A DNA stretch of 64,000 nucleotides from Sisyra terminalis (lineage: Eukaryota > Arthropoda > Insecta > Neuroptera > Sisyridae), in the NCBI GenBank assembly GCA_958496175.1, contig OY292277.1:37893050-37957049 (forward strand), given 5' to 3'. Below the pieces are notes generated by a model. That model made no database searches and was not told where the DNA came from. It was given only the letters and a program-made list of their open reading frames with translations. How positions within the stretch are numbered: position 1 is the first letter of the stretch; every line of letters begins with the position of its first letter. The position numbers were made by a program, and so were the translations under genes. This document shows positions 21,659 to 31,954 of this stretch, one piece after another.

Positions 21659-23799
21659 TCGGTTTCAATATATGGACAGTGACGTCACAGACCTATAAAC
21701 GCATCCATCGTTTTCGGTCTCTCATTTGCTCATTAAAATGAAAGCTTTTTTTGTCTGCCAAAATATAAATTTTCTAAAACTGATATTTGGTTCACCCTCA
21801 ATGTAATAATGTTCTTTATCGATCGAAAAAAAGTGAATATGATTGGCATATTAGTATTTTTCGAAATATCCGTATAAATTTAACACGTGAAATTAGTATC
21901 TTTCTTTACCTCAGTAACATTTTCTATTCTTCATTGTTAAATGTTTATAACTTATTTAATAAATTTTTATTTTTCAAGTCTATGTACAGGTGTCTTTGTA
22001 ACACGTTCATAGGTGCATACTTTGTACGTATATACTATTTTTGTATCCTGGTAAATAAATAAAATAAAATAAAAATAAATAAATAAATAAATGGATTTTT
22101 TTTTTCTCATAAAAATGTATCATGGTGTTTGAAAAATTACAATTTTATATTTACTAATATACTAATAATTTAGCGTTCAGGTATCTAAAGTCCTCAGAAT
22201 TTAGCATGTTCTTGCTATGATATTAGTCCACTTATTACCAAAAATTTATTATAAATAGTTGTTCTGTTATTTCCATAAAACAGAAATTTGTTCTTAAAAA
22301 CTTAAGCTAGTATTAGACTGCTATTGATAGGACAATTCATATACGATATATTTATAGTACAATGAATATTAAAAATAAAATATTATGATCTTCAAATTAA
22401 TTATCGTCATGTGATAGGATGTCTTAACCACGTATCTTAATTCGGGTAATAATAATTATATTTAAAAAGGCCACTAAAATATATATATATACTTGTTTGT
22501 CTTTGTTGTGTTTCTTGTTAAATTAAAAGAAAACCAAGCGAGAGATAAAAACTGGTTAATCAGCACCGGATCAAGAGTGCGATGATGGGCACCTTTTGTT
22601 TTTTATTATTTATTGTTGTTAAAAGCGTTTGTTCGTATTGTTCGACAGGGCATCTATCTCTGTTTGTCTTTTGAACATCCTATGGGTGATTCTTGCTCTC
22701 GTTGAGAGAACGTTTGTTGGTTTTATAGTTTTATAATGCTAGGTTATGATCCCAACAGTGAGATTCTCCTCAACTCTGGGGAGGTCCGCGCTCGAGGCAT
22801 CACCAACACTAAATTATATACCAATTTTAACATAGTCATTACGAAAACCAATACTAGGGATGTACAAAAGTTGGTTTCGAAAATTTTTTTGCTTCTATAG
22901 CAAATATAGTATGCAAAGATATTTCCTTTTTCGTAGGCGAAGAGCTTTTCTTTGCTCTTGTAACAGTAGCTATACGAGAGATAACTGACCAGGGATCGCG
23001 GAAAAGCATGAAAAACATCGCAGAATTTTTAAGAAAAATTAGCATCCCTTCATTTATTATGTGTATGAATTTATTTTGGTTCGTGGTACGAGCTTGAGTT
23101 ATAATCTAATGATTACCACAATCCAAGGAGGCTGTTACTGATGATGATGGCCTAGCGCCACTTGATTGGGTACTTATGACGTCATAACACAGACACTCAA
23201 GTTCGTTTGGTTTTGGATTATTAATTTTTTTCTCTCTTTTATTTTTTCTTATTCTTCTTCCTCTGAATGTGAATAAAACAACACGTCTTCGTATTTTACC
23301 TCAGCAAAAAAAAAACAACAAAAAACAACGTTCGGATGATTATGATGATGATTGTTTGGTTTATGGCTTTTTTATGGAGATCCCATCAGCATCAGCAACA
23401 TCTTGGTCGTGTCTATTTAACCACCATCTGAAAAAGATGAGAAAATTATCTGCTTAAATATAATTTATAACCATAGCTAGTTGAGATTTTTATTAACCTT
23501 GGTAAATGAAATTTGTACTTTTTTCATCGAACTTGGTTTGTATTTCCCTTCTATAGAATTATTTTTAAAGACTAAATTATAGTATACTCAAAAGTAGATT
23601 TTTACCAAAAATTTGATAAGTATTTCGAAATTTTAGTAATATAGAGTTGCTAGTACTAGGATAGTTATGGGTAAGAGATAAGGGAACGTTGCTTATTATA
23701 TCTTCATGCCAATATCAAATAAGATTTTTTCGCTGACTTTGACCAGTTTACACTCTAGGTATTAATAATATATAATAATATATGGATAAATATTTTTAT
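21659..23799. other. No recognised gene; microsatellite and CRE-like words
   Basis: Contains an (AAAT)n/(AAATA)n microsatellite at 22,051-22,092 and two perfect TGACGTCA palindromes, at 21680-21687 and 23177-23184. The short frames at 21787-22062 and 23269-23457 are low-complexity. Confidence 0.45.
22051..22092. repeat. AAAT microsatellite
   Basis: About ten units of aaat/aaata in a row (aataaataaataaataaat), interrupted by a few slips. Confidence 0.85.
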
Positions 23800-23885
23800 T
23801 GTTATTTACCACCGTTTTATAACGAATGAATAATACGGTCTCTAGCGACTCTAGGGTTAATAAAACCCGTAATCAAATAATAAAA
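23800..23885 (-). mobile_element. SINE tail fragment, copy 4
   Basis: Only the tail of the tRNA-derived SINE is present: gttatttaccaccg, ttttataac, tagcgactctagggttaat, aaacccgtaatc. The tRNA-like head is missing. Confidence 0.55.
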
Positions 23886-23932
23886 TATTGTTCACCCAAA
23901 GTAAATTACCTAAATAACAAAATTTGAATTAA

Positions 23933-23990
23933 GGCATGTCATTCACGCTCCGACTTGCAGTCCAACTAGTCGTCCAACTGCAGGCTGAAA
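23933..23990. mobile_element. Harbinger-like MITE, truncated end
   Basis: One end of the MITE described at 28139-28335: gtcattcacgctccgactt, then cagtccaact. The opposite end is absent. TAA precedes it, as for the intact copy. Confidence 0.55.
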
Positions 23991-24083
23991 TCCACTAGTA
24001 CTTGTCTTTTTAATTTAGAACATAGACATTGTCGAATTAATTGTTTTCAAATTTTACAGTCTAAACAATATCAACATTAATAC

Positions 24084-25015
24084 ACAACTAGTAATTTCCC
24101 GTGAAATATTCGTCACTCAATACTGACATAACTAACAAATGGTAAAAATTGGCAATGGATTGCTTGAAATAAAAATGACTGTTAAAACCATAGCAACAAT
24201 AATTCAGTTCAAATTTGAGACAATGATTGTATTTCACTCACACGTATGTGCTTACAATATTTATCTACCTTTGCCGAAATATATGCATACACATTATTTA
24301 CGTTGACCTATTATTATTGTTGTGAGAATTAAAATGCATTTAAAAGAAAGATATTTTTTTGAAGTTGTTCAGTGTAATATTTAAAATAATGTAATAAAAG
24401 TCGATTGATATACCTATTATATTACATTATATTTGGCTATATTTGAATTAAAAATCAGTTTCCATACTTAGATATAAATGGGTAAATAAAATATACAATT
24501 ATTATATTAATACAAATTTTAGGACGTTGCTATTTAGGATTATTTAAGCATATCTATACATGATATTTTATGGCAATAATTGACTTCTATATGGTAAAGG
24601 TTTTTGATAAGTATTTTTTAAACATGTGACCTGATCTGTTAATTTGGTTAAACGGTTAATTCATTTAATATGTAATAAACATTTTGTATAAGTAACCAAA
24701 TGTGTAAACATATAATATCTATGGATAAATAGTCAATTTAATATTTTATTTGAAAACCAGTAATTTTCCGTGAAATATTCACAGCCCAACATTGACACAA
24801 CTGACAAATGGCAAAAATTAGTAATTGAATGAAATCGAAATGATAGTTGAAACTAATGACATGGTAGTTTAAATTTGAGCCAATAGTTTTTATATTTGTA
24901 TTCCACTTACATGGATGTATTTAAAATTTTAATATTCTTTGTCTTTGCCGCAACACATACGTTTTCTTATTATATATTTTGATATTAAAAGTAATTTGTG
25001 TTTAAAATTGTATCG
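24084..25015. repeat. Direct duplication of a ~260-bp stretch
   Basis: 24084-24345 matches 24755-25015 in order: ccgtgaaatattc, tgacataactaacaaatgg (or tgacacaactgacaaatgg), caaatttga(g/g), tttgccg and a final catac block. Identity is about 75 percent by eye. The 410 bases between are not repeated. Confidence 0.6.
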
Positions 25016-26380
25016 TATTTTAGTAATCACAAGTCTTATAATTGGTGTGCTAGTTCAGGCACTACCGGAAGAGGCTACGGCAGTGGATTAAAAACCTATT
25101 TTAACTATACCAAAGAAGTATAACTTCTCATGTGCGTACATAAGTACATACACTGTTTTTTTTTTTTTGAAATGCTTTTCGGAGGCAAATGCAATAAACC
25201 GCATTTGAGTACGACTTGTCTTTTTACTTCCCATGCTTTTTTTTTAGATTTACTCGTATATTTTATTTTATTGATTAAACAATGAATCAATTTTATGGAT
25301 TTGACTAAGCAGGAACTTATTAATAATAAAGAAATTGAAAAATGTGAAAAAAAAATGAATAATTTGAGAAGAAAGTCATGGAACGTGTGGGTCGAAGATT
25401 AAGGGACACGGCTGATGCTGGAAAATTGAGTAATTAGTGAATGGGCGGCCATTATTATTGACTAGAACAATATAATCGGGGACCTACCACATCGCCTTGA
25501 TGACGTCACAGGTCGTGACCAAATATTGTTTTTATTATTAGTGGTATGATTGAGATATAGCTTGATGAAGGCAGTGGAAGAGTAGTTTTGAACTGGAAAG
25601 CGAATGAGAGGGCAAAGAAATATGTTCATTTTGTGCAGGTCAAATAATCGAGTGCTCGCTTATTTCCATATTAAACGAATTATTTTACAATTGAATGAGG
25701 CGATCTGGGGCGACCGTGTCATCCTCTTCCACTGGGTGCTCCTCCACTGGCCTCCATTCTCCACAGTATTTTCGCAGGTCTCCCAACCTCTGCATCCCAT
25801 GGAGGATGATTGCGGTTTTTCAAATTACAATCGTGCGTCCAATTTTCTTCAAGTGCGAGCCACAAATAATTTTCAATCAACATTCTTCACGTGTGCATGC
25901 ATTTTGTGGTTATGCTGATTGCAGATAAACCAATAATGCAAATATGAGGAAATAGGTTTTTTCGGAAAAAATCGAGACAAGCGCCTACCTCGATGGCGCC
26001 AGCTATCCTAATAATACACGACGTTTAAATATTGTCATGCATAATGTTGGATAACAAGGATACCAATTGAATTTTGGGCATTTATTGATGTTTATATTAA
26101 TCGTGGCAAGCTGTGACAGGTGATCTCCGCCTTCCAGTTGTCTCGTAGATGTTTTTTTTTTTTTAATTTTAGGGTGAAATTTATATATACATTTTTTTAT
26201 GAAATTCCATACCTACCCGATCGTTTTCATCCCTCAAAATAAATGTTTCAACCCTCTAGTTGAGCCCAAACCTTACTGCTGTCTTGTTAACGTTTTGAGT
26301 CTCGTTATGTTTATTAGGGGTATAAAAATATAAAAAATGATGATTATTTATTTTTTTACCAGAAAATTATTAATGATTTC
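25016..26380. other. No recognised gene
   Basis: A TGACGTCA palindrome lies at 25501-25508 beside a somewhat GC-richer patch at 25,430-25,900. The + strand frames at 25604-25918 and 25695-25928 overlap each other in two phases, match no family and are not called as genes. Confidence 0.4.
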
Positions 26381-26381
26381 A

Positions 26382-26478
26382 GGTTGCTTCCTTGAACAGC
26401 AAATATTTGAGGAATTACAAGAAGGTGTACAACAGGGTTGTACTAAATTCAAACCGTGCATTCGAAGTTTTGAAAGTG
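26382..26478 (+). pseudogene. Possible retrotransposon or exon fragment
   Basis: A T-rich tract ending in tttcag at 26,381 is followed by 97 codon-like bases and then by gtaatt. One frame reads FLEQQIFEELQEGVQQG, another reads LNSKYLRNYKKVYNRVV. The second resembles the Lys/Tyr-rich linker between endonuclease and reverse transcriptase of insect non-LTR retrotransposons. I cannot decide between a decayed retrotransposon and a true exon. Confidence 0.25.
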
Positions 26479-26665
26479 TAATTTTGATTATTTGGTTGAA
26501 ATTTTATAATTCATCAACAAAAGTCCCTTTTGCGCTATGTTTTAATTGTCCTAATACAAAATTTTAACATTATTCACGTTCTTATCCATGGCTTATAATA
26601 TAACATTAAATACGTCTCCATTTTTGGATACTAAATACTTGATGTTTTTATTCCATCTTTTACAA

Positions 26666-26693
26666 CGTGTCGCTACTTTCGTAGCTTCATCAG
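26666..26693 (-). repeat. Hammerhead-like motif, separate copy
   Basis: On the minus strand: CTGATGA, A, stem GCTAC, loop GAAA, stem GTAGC, then GACA. The stem sequence is unlike that of the copies at 41780 and 41858 but is fully paired. The conserved GAAA after the stem has changed to GACA. Confidence 0.45.
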
Positions 26694-26855
26694 GTACTCC
26701 ATTACATGAAGCTTGATTGATGAAAATTGATGTTTCCATAAGCTTTTCGTTACATGAATTAGGGCTCTATTACAATAAGTATGCGTTCCTACAATGTTAT
26801 GCAAATTATAGAAATTATTTTATAAAGCGTTTATGAAATTAAAATGTGTCTTCTG

Positions 26856-26863
26856 TGACGTCA
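26856..26863. promoter_or_regulatory. CRE-like palindrome TGACGTCA
   Basis: It lies in the longer palindrome ctgtgacgtcacag. A neighbouring word, gatataaacagactattgag, resembles an end of the foldback element at 21104-21658, so this site probably belongs to a repeat rather than to a gene promoter. Confidence 0.4.
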
Positions 26864-27076
26864 CAGTACGCATCAATACGCGAATTAAAACTGAGATATA
26901 AACAGACTATTGAGCGATTACCATAGAATCAGAAATAATTAACACAATTTTTTACATTTTTCACAATTTTTCGCCATGGAAAACAATTTTATACCCTTAA
27001 AATTACTATGAATTTTTTCCTTAGGAATAAAAGTTTATATTGTGAATAATAAATTTGTATTAATTGTATGTAATAA

Positions 27077-27515
27077 ATTTACTCACAAGAAAAATTTCTC
27101 ACACAGAAATTAAGGCACAATGATAGATCCACGCACGGAAATTAACCCACAGGAAAAAACGCTTATTTTGTTTATTATTTTAATATTAGTATTGTTAGTA
27201 TAAGGATATTTTAAAATACTAAAATTAAATAAACAAAAAAATTGTGGGTAAAAATAAAGATAAAGTAGAAATTGAAACGTTGCCAGATATTGACTCCACT
27301 AAAAGAGACATGAGCCTTAATTTTAATAAAAGCCATTAAAGCCAAAAAGCCTTTATTTTGATAAATAGGAGAAATATTTTTTCCTGTGGTTTAATTTCCA
27401 TGTGAGGATATATCATTGTGTGTTAATTTTTGTGTGAGGAATTTTCTTACTGAGTAAATTTTTATGTGGGCAACTTTCGTGTGCGAATTTTCTAGTGAGC
27501 AACTATCATGGAACT
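27077..27515. mobile_element. Foldback element with iterated short repeats
   Basis: The arms 27077-27165 and 27370-27460 pair over about 85 bases (tactcac...cccacaggaaaaaa on the left, the reverse complement on the right). The right arm and its flank to 27,515 consist of loose copies of a ~16-base word, roughly GTGTGAGGAATTTTC. The same build is seen at 29995-30655 and 36966-37531. The centre contains part of repeat E. No coding frame. Confidence 0.7.
27228..27315. repeat. Dispersed repeat E, copy 2
   Basis: Matches 14738-14830 (aacaaaaaaattg, gttgccagatattg). It lies in the loop of the foldback element at 27077. Confidence 0.4.
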
Positions 27516-27627
27516 TACTTTTCCTTTGTGGTTCTTTTAACTTCCCTCGTATCTAAATTGTTTTTAGAAAACGTTGTTAGAAATTATAATTTTCCGTACG
27601 AAACGGACTTTAATATTTGACTTTAAT

Positions 27628-27860
27628 TATTTTGAAAGTGGCCTAAGTTCATTTCAAAGATAGTTCATATAGCTACCATTTTTGCAACAATAAATACATA
27701 CATTTCACAATCAAAGAAGTTACTACTAGTGTGTCGAAAAAATATAAATAATTTGTATAAATTTAAAAGTACAAATATCAGCATAATTTGGTCTATCAGC
27801 AAATCAAAAGTTGTCGTATGGATTGTCATTGAAATGGAGTTAAGCCACTTTCAAAATAAA
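27628..27860. mobile_element. MITE with ~33-bp inverted ends
   Basis: Left end ttattttgaaagtggc, then taagttcatttcaa. Right end ttgaaatggagttaagccac, then tttcaaaataa, which is its inverse with a few changes. Total length about 233 bp with no coding capacity. The target duplication is unclear. Confidence 0.65.
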
Positions 27861-27884
27861 TAGCTTATTTACTTCATCCAGAAT

Positions 27885-28110
27885 TCCTCCTTTCAGCGTC
27901 GTCTGGATACTTTCCTTTGCAATGTTCCTTAAATTGGAGTAATCCATTCCTCGTGTCAAAAAATCCAGAATTAAATTTCATTTTCTTCTTTTTTTGAGGC
28001 TATACAGCTTCTTGTCTTTACCACAATTACATCATGTATGAATCATTTTTTTCTCAGAATGTGATCCATCCAATGTGATCCTGCAGGTTCGATTAGCTTG
28101 CTTTTTTGAC
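27885..28110 (-). pseudogene. Degenerate C-terminus of a non-LTR reverse transcriptase
   Basis: In one minus-strand frame, around 28,030-28,075, the sequence reads WMDHILRKK, stop, FIHDVI. This fits the WIGHILRR-x-CLLxDVI block near the C-terminus of insect non-LTR reverse transcriptases. The following Arg/Lys-rich and RGMDY-like parts are out of frame. Several stops and frameshifts make it dead. A second copy is at 48050-48190. Confidence 0.5.
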
Positions 28111-28138
28111 TAATATTTAATGGAGTTAGTAAAGTTAA

Positions 28139-28335
28139 AGCAGGTCATTCACGCTCCGACTTACAGTCCAACTTGTGGTCCGACTTTCGAAGTTGGATCT
28201 AAAGTCGGACCGTGAAAGGTGTTGTTGGAAGTTGGCTGTCTAGTCGGACTAGAAGGATCATTCAGAGGGACAACTAGAAGATCCAACTAGTAGTCCGACT
28301 AGTTGGACTGCTAGTCGGAGCGTGAATGGCCTGCT
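28139..28335. mobile_element. Harbinger-like MITE, intact, TAA target duplication
   Basis: 197 bp with ends AGCAGG(T/C)CATTCACGCTCC in inverse orientation, flanked by TAA at 28136-28138 and 28336-28338. The interior is built of short words such as GTCCGACT, AGTTGGA and CTAGTCGGA in both orientations, so the whole element can fold. A 3-bp TWA duplication fits PIF/Harbinger. Further copies lie at 31675-31951 and, truncated, at 23933. Confidence 0.8.
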
Positions 28336-28338
28336 TAA

Positions 28339-29994
28339 GCGGTAAATAGAGTTTTTAATTGAATAATATTATAATTCCATCCTGATTCCTGTAGAGAAAC
28401 ATGACAAACCTGAGGTTCAACCATTTTATTTGATTAGTACCTGGTAATGTTAATTTCTTAAATTTTTTATACCTAAATGAATTATAGCTGAAGCTGCTAT
28501 ACATAATATCATCGCATTTTATTGTACTCTTTAAATATTTAACTTTTTTTCATTGTATTGAACTTGTGGAATCGATGATGTAGGTAACGAATGCAGCATA
28601 TTTTTAATTGCCTCAAAAATTATCCCCCCTGTAGAGTACAAGACAACCTCCATCCAAATTTGGAGAACATTGGTTTAAAATTGGGATCCTCCAATGTAAG
28701 ACCGGAAGTAAAGCACTCCAATAAATATTCATAGACTTTAGTAGCGTAGGCAGTTTCCGAGGAAATTTTCTCAGTTCAAAAATATCGATCGAAATATGAA
28801 TAGCAGTGCCCAACTGAACCTTAGTATGATCGTGGTCGAAAATTGGCCGAGGGCGTGCGTCGCCGCCGCCGCCGCCACCGCCGCATTCATCTGTTTCTCG
28901 GCCACCTTCGATGTCGATGATGTATTTATTATTTTCTCCTATATTTTTTTCTCTCGTGCACTGTAGACCACACAAGACAAAAAAGGCAATAACCATATTT
29001 TTTGATTTCGTTACGACCATATAACCACTGATATGTTCTCTCTTTGTCATACACAAAAAAAAAAAAAACAAAAAAATACCATCAACAACTTGTTAGAGAT
29101 GATGGGATCGTTAATAATACATTAATAATAATCCCATTGGGCCCCTATAATCATCTTATTGATTATCATAATAACAATTTTCGATAGCCCTATACACATT
29201 CAAATATCACAAGAGACAGACCCCCCTACATACACACGGTAAATTAAGAAATGAAACTAAACGAAAATTTTCAAAGAAAACCTTTTTTTTTATATATATA
29301 ATATATAAAACAAACATTTTTCTGGTCGGTTTGTAATGAGGCAAATTACAATTATAATTGTGAATATAATAATTTTAGATGACTATAATTCGAAAATGAC
29401 CATTCGGGTCCCTGCATACAGGTGACGTTTAGTTGATACCACCTTGATACTTAAATTAATCAGCTTTACACAGGATCGAGTTAATTCCTAGGAAATGACT
29501 AAAAAAGTCATATTTAAGTACATATTTGTCTAGTAAATAAATTTTGGAGAAAATTTTTATTGAATTTTCCTGAATTATAAAATTGTTTGGTCTATAAACA
29601 ATACAGGAACCAAAGGAATAGAACTATCCAATTGTCTTTAAATATTTACTGCTATCATATGTAGAAAATCATTGATAAAAATAGTAACTTTGTATTTTGT
29701 TACACGTGTTTAGATTACTCATAATATTTGAGAAATTTGACATATATTGTACAGATAGTTATAAAATTGACTTATGAGAGTTTAATTTTACGCAAAAGCA
29801 CATTTTTCATGTACTTTCTTTCATATCTAGAATCTTTTTGTTTTTTTTTCTTAGATAAGTACATTTGCACAAAATTTAATTAAAGATCTTCAAGTAATTG
29901 TTATAATAATATAATATGTGTTGTTAAAAGATTAAAAATAAACACTAAAATATGAAATGTGTATTTTGTTTATAGTAATAACTGTGATTCTGTG
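28339..29994. other. No recognised gene; CGC trinucleotide run
   Basis: A (CGC)n run at 28,858-28,886 stands out in AT-rich surroundings and encodes a Gly run in a minus-strand frame (28613-29071) that I do not accept as a gene. At 29,100-29,190 the sequence is rich in TAAT and ATTA words with cccattgggcccctat, loosely echoed near 36,300 (attgggccttattggg). Confidence 0.4.
28858..28886. repeat. CGC trinucleotide microsatellite
   Basis: Run of cgccgccgccgccgccaccgc. No other long GC-rich simple repeat was seen in the window. Confidence 0.8.
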
Positions 29995-30655
29995 ATGTTT
30001 GAACCCCCGACAAAATATCCTAGAAAAAAAAATTCTCGTACAAAATATCCTGATAAAGAAATATTTCACTACAGCAAAATAAAAAAAATTAAGCAAATTA
30101 AGATATTTAAATAAAATATTCTTATAAATTTCTTCATCAATTTTTTTAAAACTATAATCTGTATTTATACTTTCATGTAGTTCAAGTTTTATATTCACGG
30201 TAGTTCCCGAAGTAGGAGTTATCGAATTCATGTAAAGTCATATAGTAAGCTTTCAAGCTTTTAAACTCTTAATTTTATTCTACATTTTTGTTTACGTTAT
30301 TTGTGTAGATAAAATTATTTATGGATAAAATTTCAATTCATTAATAATATAAATAGAAATCAAATTTTCAGGATAATATTACTAAAAATAAAAAAGAAGG
30401 GAAGAGGAAGGGAAAATAATTAATAGTGAAGCAAACGATTGCGTTTAGGTATTTTTTTTTTTAAATTCTAGTGGTGGAAATAAAGAAGATGGGAATGATT
30501 AGATGAATAGATGGGAATGATTACAATCGTGTGCTTATTTCTGAAAAAAAATCAGTAATTAATAATCGAGGGATCAATTGTCGGGGATATTTTGTCTTAG
30601 GGACTATTTGTGCGAGGATAGTTTATCGGGGATTTTTTGTTAAAGGATCAAGACG
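29995..30655. mobile_element. Foldback remnant with iterated GGATATTTTGTC words
   Basis: Left part 29,998-30,070 holds ccccgacaaaatatcct and tcgtacaaaatatcctga. Right part 30,560-30,655 holds the inverse in four loose units of ~16 bases (tcggggatattttgtc, tagggactatttgtgc, aggatagtttatcggg, gattttttgtt). The build matches the elements at 27077 and 36966 although the words differ. Confidence 0.5.
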
Positions 30656-31674
30656 CCTAATACGAATTACTATAACTTAGCAAGATTTATAAAATACATC
30701 GGTGGCTTCCTGAGTTCACAACCAATCAAAATATTGTGGAAAGTAACGTGTCTAGAAGGAATTCAAATTCATAACTGTTGGTGGTATTGGTAATAATATA
30801 TTATCACTTATTTTTTCCAATTTTTCAAAGTTAAACTGTTACTATGATTGCACTGTTTCAATGGTTGTCAATGGTTTAAACTAAAATACCAATTGTACCA
30901 ATTTTTCTAACACTATATTTTTCTACAATACTGTAGATACATTAAGACTGATTCACATTTCAAAATACTTCAGATGACGTAATTTTTCTTTCTAATGGGA
31001 CAACCTGTGTAATTTATAAACCTTGATAACTTAGAATCAATCTTATTAGCATAGACTAAAATTAGTGATAGTATTATCTGTTATTTAAAGTTACATTTTC
31101 ACCCAAAAAGTTGTCATTTGGCAAAGTCAATGATTCCTGGTTTATTTTTTATTTACTGTTAATAATAATCATATTTCTAATTTTAGTAAGAGTAATTAAG
31201 TAATTTGAGTTCCTATAGCCTTTGATAATGCCCCCAAATAAATAGGTATAGCTATAAATCATAGTATAAATTTTGTATAATCATTGGTTTCCTCTAAAAC
31301 CCAAGAATTCTAAAGATTTTAGGGTTTGAAATTGGTATTTCGTATCAAGGTCTACGGTTTTTTAAAGCTACGAAAAAATCAAGGTTGTAACTTAAGGCAA
31401 TCAAAAATTACGTTCGTTTATGTCTGATTTTAACGTTCGATCGTAAATTAAATCAAAAATTGGAGAAGCAATAAATTGGCAAAATTTCTTAATTCAATGT
31501 TCCAAACGATATAAATTTCGCTTAACTACAAATACCTGGCCTTAGTGAGTAGAAATACCTAACTACCATTACCAGGCCTTAATGAAAAGATGACACAGGG
31601 AAAATTGTTTATCAATTTTGATTCTTTTAATAATTGTAATTGTTTTGACCATATCTTTATTTAAAGCAGGTTGA
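30656..31674. other. No recognised feature
   Basis: AT-rich with no terminal repeats, long frames or notable motifs that I could find. Confidence 0.45.
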
Positions 31675-31951
31675 CTTATTTGACCATATATTTATTTAAA
31701 TCTTTATTTACGCTCCGACTTTCAAAGTTGAATCTAAAGTCGGATCGTGAATCGTTGTTGGAAGTTGGATCTCAAGTCGAACTAGCCTGCTTTAAGCAGA
31801 CCATTCTAAGCAGTTCAACTAGTTGGATCACCTAAATGATCCAACTAGTCCGACTAGACTTCTAACAACATCATTCACGATCCGACTTTAGATCCAACTT
31901 CGAAAGTCGGACCACAAGTTGGACTGCAAGTCGGAGCGTGAATGGTCTGCT
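31675..31951. mobile_element. Harbinger-like MITE, rearranged copy
   Basis: Ends AGCAGG on the left and a matching GTCTGCT on the right, flanked by TAA (31672-31674 and 31952-31954). It is longer (277 bp) than the copy at 28139. Near 31,786-31,812 it has an internal junction, cctgctttaagcagaccatt, which looks like the end of one copy fused to the start of another across a shared TTAA. This suggests insertion into itself or a template switch. Confidence 0.7.
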
Positions 31952-31954
31952 TAA

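Noticed and set aside
25604..25928. Two overlapping + strand frames (104 and 77 codons)
   Set aside because: Two phases of the same GC-richer patch; neither gives a recognisable protein.
28613..29071. 152-codon minus-strand frame with a Gly run
   Set aside because: The Gly run comes from a CGC microsatellite, and the rest is without recognisable domain or splice context.
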